A stretch of 64,000 bases of DNA from Pseudomonadota bacterium (lineage in GTDB: Bacteria; Desulfobacterota; Binatia; Binatales; Binataceae): contig JAJPHZ010000035.1 in NCBI GenBank assembly GCA_021325025.1, positions 248,001 through 312,000 on the forward strand. The letters are read 5' to 3'. Under the pieces are notes generated by a model. The model searched no databases and was not told the origin of the DNA. It saw only the letters and a program-made list of their open reading frames with translations. The position numbers and the translations under genes are program-made. Below are positions 20,592-29,404 of the stretch, piece by piece (positions within the stretch are counted from its first letter, which is position 1; every line of letters begins with the position of its first letter).

Positions 20592-22649
20592 ATGCAACCC
20601 CATCTGTTTGTAGGTTTCATACGTTGGATCGTGCTGCTGCCATTGGCCGGCGCGGCGATCAATTTCCTGTTGGGACCCTGGATTCAGCGCAAGCTGGGCA
20701 AGGGCGCAATCGGCCTGATCGGATGCGGCGTGGTGCTGGGCGCCTTCGCGATCGCGGTAATGGCGTTCTTCCGGATGATCGCGCTGGAGCCCAACCATCG
20801 CTTCATGCTCGACGATTTGTGGCTGTGGATGAACATCGGCGGGATGAAGCTCGACATCGCGTTCTGGCTCGATCCGCTGTCGATGGTGATGACGCTGATC
20901 ATCACCGGAGTCGGCGGCGTCATCCATATCTATTCGACCGGCTACATGCACGACGACGCGTCGTTCTGGCGCTTCTTCGGGTGGCTCAACCTGTTCACTT
21001 TCGCGATGCTCACTCTGGTGCTGGGCGACAACCTGTGGCTGATGTTCGTCGGCTGGGAAGGCGTGGGGCTGTGTTCGTTCGCGCTGATCGGGTTCTGGCA
21101 CAAAGTGCTGGCCAACACGGTGGCAGGCAACAAGGCCTTTATCGTCAACCGGGTCGGGGACTGGGCGTTCGTAATCGCGCTCTACAGCCTGTATTGGGGA
21201 CTGTCCTCGGTCGGCCATCCCACGCTGGTGACGCGCGAAGTCGCGCAGTGGGCGCATCTGCTGGCCGGCAAACCCGGCTACCTGGGCCTGTCGCTGGTCT
21301 CCTTCATCACGCTGCTGATGTTTATCGGCGCCACCGGTAAATCGGCGCAGATTCCGCTGTATGTCTGGCTGCCCGACGCGATGGCAGGCCCGACTCCGGT
21401 CAGCGCGCTGATCCATGCCGCCACCATGGTCACGGCGGGAATCTACATGGCCTGCCGCCTCAACTTCCTGTTCTCGATGGCGCCCGACACGATGCTGGTG
21501 GTGGCCACCGTCGGCTCGCTGACGGCGTTCTTTGCCGCCACCATCGGCGTGGCCCAGAACGACATCAAGAAGGTGCTGGCTTACTCCACGGTCAGCCAGC
21601 TCGGCTACATGTTTACCGCGGTCGGCGTCGGCGCCTACGCCGCCGGCGTCTTCCATCTCATGACCCACGCGTTCTTCAAGGCCTGCCTGTTTTTGGGTTC
21701 GGGCTCGGTGATTCACGCGATGGGCGGCGAGCAGGACATGCGCAAGATGGGCGGCCTGCGCAAACACATGCCGATCACGTTCTACACCTTCTTGGCCGCG
21801 ACCTTCGCGATTTGCGGCTTTCCGCCTTTTTCCGGCTTCATGTCCAAGGACGAAATTCTGCTTCAGGCCTTCGCCCACGGCCATCAGTTCATCTGGGCGC
21901 TGACCTACGGCGCTGCCGGCCTGACCGCGTTTTACATGTTCCGCCAGGTTTACATGACGTTTTTCGGCGAGTTCCGCGGCACCCACGAACAGGAGCATCA
22001 TCTGCACGAGTCACCGCCTTCGATGTCGGGCGTGCTAATCATTCTGGGCGTGCTGTCGGTAATCGGCGGCGTCGTGATGCTGCCCGGCTTCGTGGCTGAC
22101 TTCAAACCGTTCGAGCGCTTTTTGGAGCCGGTCTTCAGCTCCGAGTTCACCCGCCGCGTCACCGAGGTGCCGATTACGCACACCACCGAACTCACCTTCA
22201 GCACGCTGGCGATTATCATGGCGGTGGCGGGATGGTTCGTGGCCGACCTGATGTACCGCCGCGAGGTGCTGAGCCCCGAGCGGTTTGCTTCGCTGTTTGG
22301 CGGCGAACTTTACCGCGTCATCCTCAACAAATACTACATCGACGAAATCTACCAGGCGGCGATCGTCAATCCGTACCTGATGCTATGCCGCGCGGCAGCG
22401 TGGTTCGACGCCAACGTCATCGACGGAATAGTCAATCTGGCGGCTGCCATCACCGTATTCATCTCCTGGCTGTCGGGACTGTTCGACGCCTGGGTGGTGG
22501 ACGGGCTGGTCAATCTGACTTCCAATGTAACGCTGGATTTCGGCGGCCGCGTACGCCGCCTGCAAACCGGATCGATCAACGGCTACCTGTACGCGATTCT
22601 GGCCGGGGTCATGTTCATCCTGCTGGTGCGGGCGATGCTGCGGGTCTGA
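20592..22649 (+). CDS. nuoL: NADH-quinone oxidoreductase subunit L (distal antiporter-like)
   Basis: A 685-residue antiporter-like subunit. 'EGVGLCSFALIGFW', 'ATGKSAQIPLYVWLPDAMA' and 'TPVSALIHAATMVTAGIYM' contain the conserved Glu, Lys and His of the proton channel. The C-terminal extension after about residue 480 would form the long lateral helix HL that spans the membrane arm, then a final anchoring helix. Length is normal. The gene starts at an ATG after a GC-rich spacer, so it may have its own ribosome-binding context. Confidence 0.96.
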   Translation: MQPHLFVGFIRWIVLLPLAGAAINFLLGPWIQRKLGKGAIGLIGCGVVLGAFAIAVMAFFRMIALEPNHRFMLDDLWLWMNIGGMKLDIAFWLDPLSMVMTLIITGVGGVIHIYSTGYMHDDASFWRFFGWLNLFTFAMLTLVLGDNLWLMFVGWEGVGLCSFALIGFWHKVLANTVAGNKAFIVNRVGDWAFVIALYSLYWGLSSVGHPTLVTREVAQWAHLLAGKPGYLGLSLVSFITLLMFIGATGKSAQIPLYVWLPDAMAGPTPVSALIHAATMVTAGIYMACRLNFLFSMAPDTMLVVATVGSLTAFFAATIGVAQNDIKKVLAYSTVSQLGYMFTAVGVGAYAAGVFHLMTHAFFKACLFLGSGSVIHAMGGEQDMRKMGGLRKHMPITFYTFLAATFAICGFPPFSGFMSKDEILLQAFAHGHQFIWALTYGAAGLTAFYMFRQVYMTFFGEFRGTHEQEHHLHESPPSMSGVLIILGVLSVIGGVVMLPGFVADFKPFERFLEPVFSSEFTRRVTEVPITHTTELTFSTLAIIMAVAGWFVADLMYRREVLSPERFASLFGGELYRVILNKYYIDEIYQAAIVNPYLMLCRAAAWFDANVIDGIVNLAAAITVFISWLSGLFDAWVVDGLVNLTSNVTLDFGGRVRRLQTGSINGYLYAILAGVMFILLVRAMLRV

Positions 22650-22718
22650 ACCGGACGGACCGTGGCTGAGGACAACTGATTGAAAACGGCGCCAGCCGAA
22701 CTTATATAGCGACGAAAA

Positions 22719-24218
22719 ATGGACCATCTGCTGACAATAATCACCTTCGTGCCGATTGTAGGGATGGTGCTGATCCTGCTCAGCCCAAAGGATCAGCACA
22801 ATCTGATCCGATGGATCGCGGCGGCCGCGACGCTGCCCCAGATCCTGATCGCGATCTATCTGTACGCCAACTTCGATACCGCGACGACGGCAATCCAGTT
22901 CGCGGAAAAATACCCGTGGGTGCCTTCCTATCACATTAATTATTTCATCGGCGTGGACGGCGTCAGCATCTCGATGGTCCTGCTGACAGCGTTGATTTGC
23001 TTCATCTCGGTCTTTGCCAGTTTCGGGATCGAAAAAGGCGTCAAGGGCTACTTCGCGCTGCTGATGATGCTGGATACCGGCATGATGGGCGTGTTCGTGG
23101 CACTGGACTTCTTTTTGTTCTACATCTTCTGGGAAGTGATGCTGCTGCCGATGTACTTCCTGATCGGCATCTGGGGCGGCCCGCGGCGCGAATATGCCGC
23201 CATCAAGTTTTTCCTCTACACACTGCTGGGATCGGTGCTGATCCTGCTCGCGATGCTGGGGCTTTACTACTACAACCCCACCCGCACCTTCGACATGACG
23301 CAGCTGGCCGCCAACGCCTCCAGCTACAGCATGACTTTCCAGCGCATCGCCTGGATCGCCCTGTTTATCGGCTTTGCCATCAAGATCCCCGCCTTCCCCT
23401 TCCACACCTGGTTGCCCGACGCCCACGTCGAAGCGCCCACCGCCATCAGCGTGATCCTGGCGGGCGTGCTGCTCAAGATGGGGACCTACGGAATCCTGCG
23501 CGTCAACTTCGGCATCCTGCCCGCCGCCAGCCATGAATTGGCGTGGATTTTCCTGGGCCTGGTCGGCACCATCAACATTGTCTATGGCGCACTGTGCGCA
23601 ATGGCGCAGACCGACTACAAAAAGTTAATCGCCTACTCCTCGGTCAGCCATATGGGCTACGTGATGCTCGGGCTGGCGGGTTTCACTGCGGCCGGGATCA
23701 ACGGCGCCGTGCTCCAGATGTTCAATCACGGCACCATCACCGCCATGCTCTTTCTCCTGGTCGGCGTGATTTACGACCGCGCGCACCATCGCGAGATCAA
23801 CGGCTTCGGCGGCCTGGCCAGCCATATGCCGCTGTATGCCGGGATGACAGGGCTTGCGTTTTTCGCCGCGATGGGGCTGCCCGGCATGTCGGCCTTCATC
23901 TCCGAAGTGCTGGTGCTGATTGGCGCCTGGCAGTTGCATCCGCTGATGACCGTGTTCGGCGCCTCCGCCGCGATTCTGACCGCGGGCTACATGCTGTGGA
24001 CCTACCAGCGCATCTACCTGGGTCCGGTCAATGACAAGTATGTCGGCTTTTCCGACCTCAGCGCGCGCGAACTGTTCACCCTGGTCCCGTTAGCCGTAAT
24101 CGTCCTGATTCTCGGGGTTTATCCGCACGCGGTGCTCAGCCTGCTCAACGCCTCGCTGGTGCATCTCAACCAGGTGGTGCTGTCGGCGCCCGGCGCGGCC
24201 GTGGCCCTGGCCCACTGA
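22719..24218 (+). CDS. nuoM: NADH-quinone oxidoreductase subunit M
   Basis: A 499-residue antiporter-like subunit with about fourteen helices. 'DFFLFYIFWEVMLLPMYFLI' carries the conserved Glu, 'AIKIPAFPFHTWLPDAHVEA' the Lys and adjacent motif, and 'AYSSVSHMGYVMLG' is also diagnostic. Each antiporter-like subunit is thought to move one proton per cycle. It lies 69 bases after nuoL. Confidence 0.97.
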   Translation: MDHLLTIITFVPIVGMVLILLSPKDQHNLIRWIAAAATLPQILIAIYLYANFDTATTAIQFAEKYPWVPSYHINYFIGVDGVSISMVLLTALICFISVFASFGIEKGVKGYFALLMMLDTGMMGVFVALDFFLFYIFWEVMLLPMYFLIGIWGGPRREYAAIKFFLYTLLGSVLILLAMLGLYYYNPTRTFDMTQLAANASSYSMTFQRIAWIALFIGFAIKIPAFPFHTWLPDAHVEAPTAISVILAGVLLKMGTYGILRVNFGILPAASHELAWIFLGLVGTINIVYGALCAMAQTDYKKLIAYSSVSHMGYVMLGLAGFTAAGINGAVLQMFNHGTITAMLFLLVGVIYDRAHHREINGFGGLASHMPLYAGMTGLAFFAAMGLPGMSAFISEVLVLIGAWQLHPLMTVFGASAAILTAGYMLWTYQRIYLGPVNDKYVGFSDLSARELFTLVPLAVIVLILGVYPHAVLSLLNASLVHLNQVVLSAPGAAVALAH

Positions 24219-24234
24219 GCAGCGGGGATAGGCG

Positions 24235-25719
24235 ATGGAACTGAACAACGTCGCGAGCCTGGCTTACTTCGCTCCCGAACTCCTGCTCAGTGGCACGGTT
24301 GCCGTCGTGCTCCTGCTCGACCTCGTCTCGGACAGCCCCACCGCGGCGGGCATCGTCGCGATGGCCGCGTCGCTGGTCACCTTCGTGCTCGTGGCCGCAG
24401 GCGGCGTCGCCAACGCGTGGCTCTTCAACGGGATGATCGTGTTCGACTCCTTCGCTTTCTTCTTCCGCCTGCTCATCACGCTGGCGACCATCGTGGCAAT
24501 CTGGATGTCGCTCGGTTCCCGGGAGGTCAAGCGCTGCGATCAGGGCGAGTACTATGCGGTGCTGATCGCGGCCTCGCTCGGGATGTTCCTGATGGCGGAG
24601 GCGAACAACCTGCTGATGGCCTACCTGTCGCTGGAGCTGGTCAGTCTCACTTCCTACATCCTGACCGGCTTTCTCAAGCATAACCGCCGCTCGCAGGAGG
24701 CGGCGCTGAAGTACCTGATTTACGGTGGCGTCGCGTCGGGCACGATGATCTACGGCATGAGCTGGATCTTCGGCATCGCCGGCTCGCTCAACTTTGGCAT
24801 GATCAACGGCGCGCTGACGCACAGCGGCACTGGCGCCTCGCTTGGCGTGTTCATCGCGCTGGTACTGATTCTGGCCGGGATGGGCTACAAGGTGGCCTCG
24901 GTGCCGTTTCACATGTGGGCACCCGACGTTTACACCGGAGCGCCGATTCCGATCACGACCTTCCTGGCGGTCGGATCCAAGGCGGCCGGCTTCGCCCTGT
25001 TGACCCGCTTCTTTTATCCCGCAATCTCCCGCCTGGCTGCCAATGGCAGTTGGCAGGCGCTGGCCGGGGTGGACTGGCCGCAACTGCTGCTCATCATCTG
25101 CATGATCACCATGACGCTGGGCAACCTGGCGGCGCTTCAGCAAACTAACATGAAGCGCCTGCTGGCCTACTCCAGTATCGCGCAGGCCGGCTACGCGCTG
25201 ATGGGCTTCGTGGTGTTGTCCAACGACGGCATCCGGGCCATGATGTTCTACCTGATCGCGTATTACGTGATGGACGCCGGCGCCTTTTTGGTGGTGATGA
25301 TCATCGCCAACGCCACCGGCCGCGAGGACCTCGACGCCTACCGCGGTCTGGCCTGGCGCGGCGGCCTGGTTCCCGCCGTTGCCCTGGCGATCTTCCTCTT
25401 TTCGCTGACGGGTATCCCGCTGACAGTCGGCTTCATCGGCAAATTCTACTTGTTCGCCGCCGTCATCCGCGGTCAGTTCTATATTTTGGCGGTAGTGGGA
25501 ATTATCAATTCGGTAATCTCGCTGTACTACTACTTGCGTCCGATCCGGACGATGTTCCTCGATCAGCCCAATGGCGATGAAGGCGAGGTGACCGCCGAGG
25601 CCTGGAACTACGGCCTGATGGGAGTGCTGGCCGCCGCCACCATCGTGCTGGGCCTTTACTGGGGCCCCCTGATCGCGTTTGCCGATCGCTCGCTTAAGTT
25701 TTTCACCGGCCCGACTTGA
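24235..25719 (+). CDS. nuoN: NADH-quinone oxidoreductase subunit N
   Basis: A 494-residue antiporter-like subunit, the last gene of the operon. 'LSLELVSLTSYILTGFLKHN', 'YKVASVPFHMWAPDVYTGAP' and 'AYSSIAQAGYALMGFVVLSN' are the NuoN motifs. With J and K it links the quinone chamber to the distal antiporters M and L. A hairpin right after the stop (25720-25750) probably ends the transcript. No nuoE, nuoF or nuoG lies on either flank. Confidence 0.97.
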   Translation: MELNNVASLAYFAPELLLSGTVAVVLLLDLVSDSPTAAGIVAMAASLVTFVLVAAGGVANAWLFNGMIVFDSFAFFFRLLITLATIVAIWMSLGSREVKRCDQGEYYAVLIAASLGMFLMAEANNLLMAYLSLELVSLTSYILTGFLKHNRRSQEAALKYLIYGGVASGTMIYGMSWIFGIAGSLNFGMINGALTHSGTGASLGVFIALVLILAGMGYKVASVPFHMWAPDVYTGAPIPITTFLAVGSKAAGFALLTRFFYPAISRLAANGSWQALAGVDWPQLLLIICMITMTLGNLAALQQTNMKRLLAYSSIAQAGYALMGFVVLSNDGIRAMMFYLIAYYVMDAGAFLVVMIIANATGREDLDAYRGLAWRGGLVPAVALAIFLFSLTGIPLTVGFIGKFYLFAAVIRGQFYILAVVGIINSVISLYYYLRPIRTMFLDQPNGDEGEVTAEAWNYGLMGVLAAATIVLGLYWGPLIAFADRSLKFFTGPT

Positions 25720-25750
25720 CCGGGCTGCCGCCGGCGCCACGGCGGCCCGG
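25720..25750 (+). terminator. GC-rich hairpin after nuoN
   Basis: An 11-base stem (CCGGGCTGCCG pairing with CGGCGGCCCGG, one T-G wobble) with a nine-base loop starts immediately after the nuoN stop. There is no T-run behind it, so a classic intrinsic terminator is not proven, but the location fits the end of the operon. Confidence 0.45.
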
Positions 25751-25925
25751 GTGAATTGATTCCTTCGCAGCACTGAAACACCCGTAACGAGCGCCGCCGA
25801 AAGCCGTCTAATGCGACGGCGCCGGGCCCAATTTTGAATACTTCTGTGTGCGTCCGCGTCAAATAGCAGCCACGCACGGCCGTCCGCTTTGGCAGGGCGT
25901 GAATCCAGCGGGAAGGTTGGCTCTT

Positions 25926-27974
25926 ATGGATCGATTGCCCGGCAGTGTGCGTGCGCGCCTCGTGCGTTGTGTTGCAGCGGCGGCCCTGTTGGTCTGCATG
26001 CCGATTCTTTCCCCGGCGGCGCATTCCGCCGGCTACTGGCATTGCAGCGGCAGCTCAATCCTGGATTCCGACAATCGGCCGGTCAGAATCGCCGGAGTCA
26101 ACTGGTATGGCTTCGAAACCACTGACGAGGTGGTTCACGGCCTGTGGGCGCAGGACTACAAGACGATTCTCGGCACAATCAAAAGCAACGGCTATAACGT
26201 TGTCCGCATCCCGTTTTCCAACCAGATGATCGAGCATCCGATCATCCCTGCCAACATCAGCTATTCCAACGCCGCCGGCGCGATCAACAGCGATCTCAAG
26301 GGACTTGATTCGCTGCAGATCCTGGACCGGATCATCGCAGCCGCCGGGGCTATCGGCTTGCGCGTCATCCTCGATAACCATCGCTCGGAGGCGGGCAACA
26401 GCGCCGAAAGCAACGGCTTGTGGTATACGGCCCAGTATCCGGAGAGCGCCTGGCTCGGGGATTGGCAGATGCTGGCGCAGCGCTACCTGAACAATCCGGT
26501 CGTGGTCGGCTTCGATCTGCGCAACGAACCGCACAACGCCCAAAGCGGCGGCGCATGCTGGGATTGCGCAACCGCGGCCAACGACTGGCATCTGGCGGCC
26601 CAGCGGGCAGGCAATGCGGTTTTGGCAATCAACCCTCAGCTTCTGATCGCGGTCGAGGGTACCGATTGTTATGGCGGCGACTGCGGCTGGTGGGGCGGCA
26701 ACCTGGAAGGGGCCGCCCAGGCGCCGGTGGTGCTGTCGGTTTCCAATCGGCTGGTCTACTCGGCGCACGATTACGGACCCAACCTGTACGTGCAGAACTG
26801 GTTCAACTCCGCCACCACGCCCGCCAACCTGGCCCAGGTGTGGACCAAATACTGGGCCTATTTGAGCCTCAAGGGTATCGCCCCCGTATGGCTGGGCGAA
26901 TTCGGCACGACCAACAACCCGGCAGACCTGCAAAGCGCCGCCGCCGGTTCGCAGGGACAATGGTTCGAAAGCCTGATCGGTTTTTTGCAGACCAACCGTC
27001 AGCTCGGATGGACCTACTGGGCGCTTAACGGCGAGGACAGCTACGCGCTGCTCGACGGCAATTACGACGCCGCGGCGGCCAGCGCCGAAAAGCAGGCGAT
27101 GCTCGCCACGATCCAGTTTCAAAGCACAAGCCCGACTCCGATGGCCACCCGCTCCGCCACACCGGCTCCGTCGGCAACGGCCACAATCCGGCCGAGCCCG
27201 ACACCAACGCCCGCAAGTGGAGCGAGTTGTCGTGTCGCATACAGCGTGAGCAACGACTGGGGCAGCGGCTTCACAGCCGGGCTGATGCTGACCAACACCT
27301 CCAGTGCGCCGGTCAACGGATGGCAACTGACCTGGACCTGGTCGGGCAACCAAACCATCACCTCTGCATGGAATGCAAGCTCGGTGCAAAGCGGCGGTGG
27401 CGTACGGCTCGTCAACGCGCCGTGGAATGCGGCGATTGCCGCCGGCGCCAGCCTGAGCGGCATCGGTTTCAACGCCGCCTACAGCGGAGCCAACCAGCCG
27501 CCGGCCGCCTTTTATCTCAATGGCACCATGTGCGCGTCGGCATCGTCGGCCGCAACGCCCACGCCCTCTCCCATTCCGACTGCGACGCCGACTCGCGCGC
27601 CGGCTGCCACCCCGACTCCGGTCCCCACCCCTACTGCGTCTACCGGAGCCGCGGCGGGTTGCCACGTCAGTTATGTGGTAAGCAGCGATTGGGGCAACGG
27701 CTTCACGGCGGCGATTACACTGACCAACTCCGGCAGCACGGCGATCAACGGATGGCGCCTGACGTGGACGTGGCCCGACAACCAGACCATCAGCGGCAGC
27801 GCGTGGAATGCAATCTCATCGCAAAGCGCTGCCAATGTCGTGTTGACCAATGCCGGATGGAATTCGCTCATCGCCGCGGGCGGCAGCCAGGGTGGAATCG
27901 GATTCAACGCAGCCTACAGCGGCGTCAACGCGCCACCAGCCGCCTTTTACCTCAACGGTCAACTGTGCAAGTAG
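25926..27974 (+). CDS. Secreted GH5 endoglucanase with two CBM2 cellulose-binding modules
   Basis: A 682-residue secreted cellulase. I start at the ATG at 25926, which puts a signal peptide at residues 1-35 (cleavage near 'AAHSA'). The GH5 catalytic domain (about 36-398) has 'IAGVNWYGFET' at its start, the acid/base Glu201 in 'FDLRNEPHN' and the nucleophile Glu325 in 'VWLGEFGTTN'. Two Cys-bracketed CBM2 modules follow at about 435-536 and 579-681, each with conserved Trp residues in 'NGWQLTWTW' and 'NGWRLTWTW'. Each is preceded by a Pro/Thr-rich linker (401-434 and 537-578). The enzyme would cleave internal beta-1,4-glucan bonds outside the cell. Such GH5-CBM2 architecture is typical of actinobacterial and some Chloroflexi cellulases. 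No other cellulase lies nearby. Confidence 0.95.
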   Translation: MDRLPGSVRARLVRCVAAAALLVCMPILSPAAHSAGYWHCSGSSILDSDNRPVRIAGVNWYGFETTDEVVHGLWAQDYKTILGTIKSNGYNVVRIPFSNQMIEHPIIPANISYSNAAGAINSDLKGLDSLQILDRIIAAAGAIGLRVILDNHRSEAGNSAESNGLWYTAQYPESAWLGDWQMLAQRYLNNPVVVGFDLRNEPHNAQSGGACWDCATAANDWHLAAQRAGNAVLAINPQLLIAVEGTDCYGGDCGWWGGNLEGAAQAPVVLSVSNRLVYSAHDYGPNLYVQNWFNSATTPANLAQVWTKYWAYLSLKGIAPVWLGEFGTTNNPADLQSAAAGSQGQWFESLIGFLQTNRQLGWTYWALNGEDSYALLDGNYDAAAASAEKQAMLATIQFQSTSPTPMATRSATPAPSATATIRPSPTPTPASGASCRVAYSVSNDWGSGFTAGLMLTNTSSAPVNGWQLTWTWSGNQTITSAWNASSVQSGGGVRLVNAPWNAAIAAGASLSGIGFNAAYSGANQPPAAFYLNGTMCASASSAATPTPSPIPTATPTRAPAATPTPVPTPTASTGAAAGCHVSYVVSSDWGNGFTAAITLTNSGSTAINGWRLTWTWPDNQTISGSAWNAISSQSAANVVLTNAGWNSLIAAGGSQGGIGFNAAYSGVNAPPAAFYLNGQLCK

Positions 27975-28181
27975 GCCCCGCAGGCCGCCGTCTTGCCGAT
28001 AGACCTCGATTGTCTGTCCGAGCGTACCTTCCCAAACCTGGAAAGGTCAGATACGGCGGGCGGCCGCTGAATGAAGCGGGCCACGCTCTGAATTTGCAGC
28101 CGCGCTTCGGCGTCTATACAGGCAGCAGGAGCCGGCCGATGCGCCGGCTCCGGACAATCCGCCTGCATTCGGGAGCGCGCG

Positions 28182-28752
28182 ATGTTCAAACGAATCGCCG
28201 CCGCAGTGGCAGTGTTGTCCGTGGCGATAGTCGTCGCATTTGCCGGCCGAGCAAGCCGAAATCCGGCGCGGAGACATCATCGTGCGCTTCGACGGCCGCG
28301 CGGTGCGCGACGAGCGTCAGCTTCCCGAAATGGTCGCCGAGGCGCCAATTGGCAAGAGCGTGCCGTTGGAGGTAATCCGCGACGGCAGACAGATAACCCT
28401 TCACGCCAGGATTGCGGAGATGCCCGGCAAGGAACTGGTCGCCGCCACAACAGAACGGCGGGGTTGGAACTGGGGTCTGAGCGTGCAGAAGCTCACCCCG
28501 GATATCGCCCGGGAACTGGGCGTGCCGAGCGACAACGCAGTGGTAATCACGGGCGTGCGGCCCGACTCACCGGCCGATGACGCCGGATTGCAACGCGGCG
28601 ATGTGGTGCTTGAGCTCGATCATTCCCGGATCAGTTCACCGGATCAATTCGCGCGGCTTGCCCGGCAGTCGCAACAGGGGCACAAACCGGCCCTGCTGCT
28701 GGTCGAACGCGGCAACGCCACCCTCTTCACGGTGATCAACCCCAACGGTTAA
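28182..28752 (+). pseudogene. Decayed HtrA/DegP-like gene: signal peptide out of frame with PDZ domains
   Basis: An ATG at 28182 encodes a good signal peptide (MFKRIAAAVAVLSVAIVVAF), but the following codons in that frame look random. In the next frame, open after a TAG at 28228, residues from about 28240 to 28752 read as the tail of an HtrA-type protease. The first PDZ is cut at its front ('LPAEQAEIRRGDIIVRFDGR'). A linker 'GLSVQKLTPDIARELGVP' follows, then a second PDZ ('GVRPDSPADDAGLQRGDVVL'). The trypsin-like domain with its His-Asp-Ser triad is absent. The simplest reading is an internal deletion that joined the signal sequence to PDZ1 with a frame change. A single-base assembly error plus a natural short form is the alternative. 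Confidence 0.65.
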
Positions 28753-28766
28753 CCGGGCGCAGCGCG

Positions 28767-29267
28767 TCATTCGGGCGACTGACGGAGCGCGCTCCACACC
28801 CCCTCTTCGATCATCCGCCCGCCCCGGTAGCATACGTAATTACCGTTGGCCTGCATCGGCGAGGTGACGGTGCCGCTGTAGTAGCAGTCGGAGAGGTCGG
28901 CGGGCAGCCTGACGGCGAGGTTGACCTGGTTGCCGGATACGGAGCCGGCAACGATTTTACCCGAGTCGTCGGCGCCGCCGTGGCGGCAACTCATGTTGCC
29001 TGCCGCGCACGCATAACTGCCGGTTAGCTGCGAACCGTACTGGCTGAGCACGAACCTGATGTTGTTGACGGCATTGCAGCGCACGCTGCCAACGTCGCAC
29101 GGCGTCACCCGCATCTGGCCCGTCCATAAGCCGCCGACCTCCGCGGTGGCGACTTGCGGCGCCGGGCTTGGCGCCGGCGCGGGTGCCGGCGGAATCGAGG
29201 TGGTGCCGCAACGCGCAATCCCGGCCAGCGCGGCAAGTAGAAAAACTCTAATCAACCATCCTTTCAC
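28767..29267 (-). CDS. Putative secreted or lipoprotein-like protein of unknown function
   Basis: A 166-residue protein from the GTG at 29267, chosen because GGAGGGG lies just upstream. The N-terminus 'VKGWLIRVFLLAALAGIARC' is a signal sequence ending in a Cys, but 'IARC' is not a canonical lipobox, so lipid attachment is uncertain. A Pro/Ala-rich spacer leads to a domain beginning 'GGLWTGQMRVTPCDVGSVRC', with paired cysteines and alternating beta-strand-like segments ('IRFVLSQYGSQLTGSYAC'). This pattern is common in small extracytoplasmic beta-barrel proteins that describe ligand-free families. It converges on the decayed PDZ gene. No function assigned. Confidence 0.7.
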   Translation of the reverse strand: MKGWLIRVFLLAALAGIARCGTTSIPPAPAPAPSPAPQVATAEVGGLWTGQMRVTPCDVGSVRCNAVNNIRFVLSQYGSQLTGSYACAAGNMSCRHGGADDSGKIVAGSVSGNQVNLAVRLPADLSDCYYSGTVTSPMQANGNYVCYRGGRMIEEGVWSALRQSPE

Positions 29268-29404
29268 CGCCACCCCTCCAGCCCTCGTCGTCCTTCCCAA
29301 CCTTGGCGGCGCTCAGCGCTGCGCGCCTGCGGTCGTATCCATGCGATAGCCTCGGCCCTCCCTGGCCTGCCTCCGATGCGGCAGGCGGCCCTTGAGTTCG
29401 TGCG

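Noticed and set aside
20592..25719. nuoL, nuoM and nuoN as Mrp-type antiporter subunits
   Set aside because: All lie in the nuo operon in standard order with NuoL/M/N-specific motifs, and no MrpB/C/E/F/G genes are present.
28182..28580. Signal-peptide frame as a complete 132-residue protein
   Set aside because: After the signal peptide the frame is Arg-rich shadow sequence, while the adjacent frame carries clear PDZ domains.
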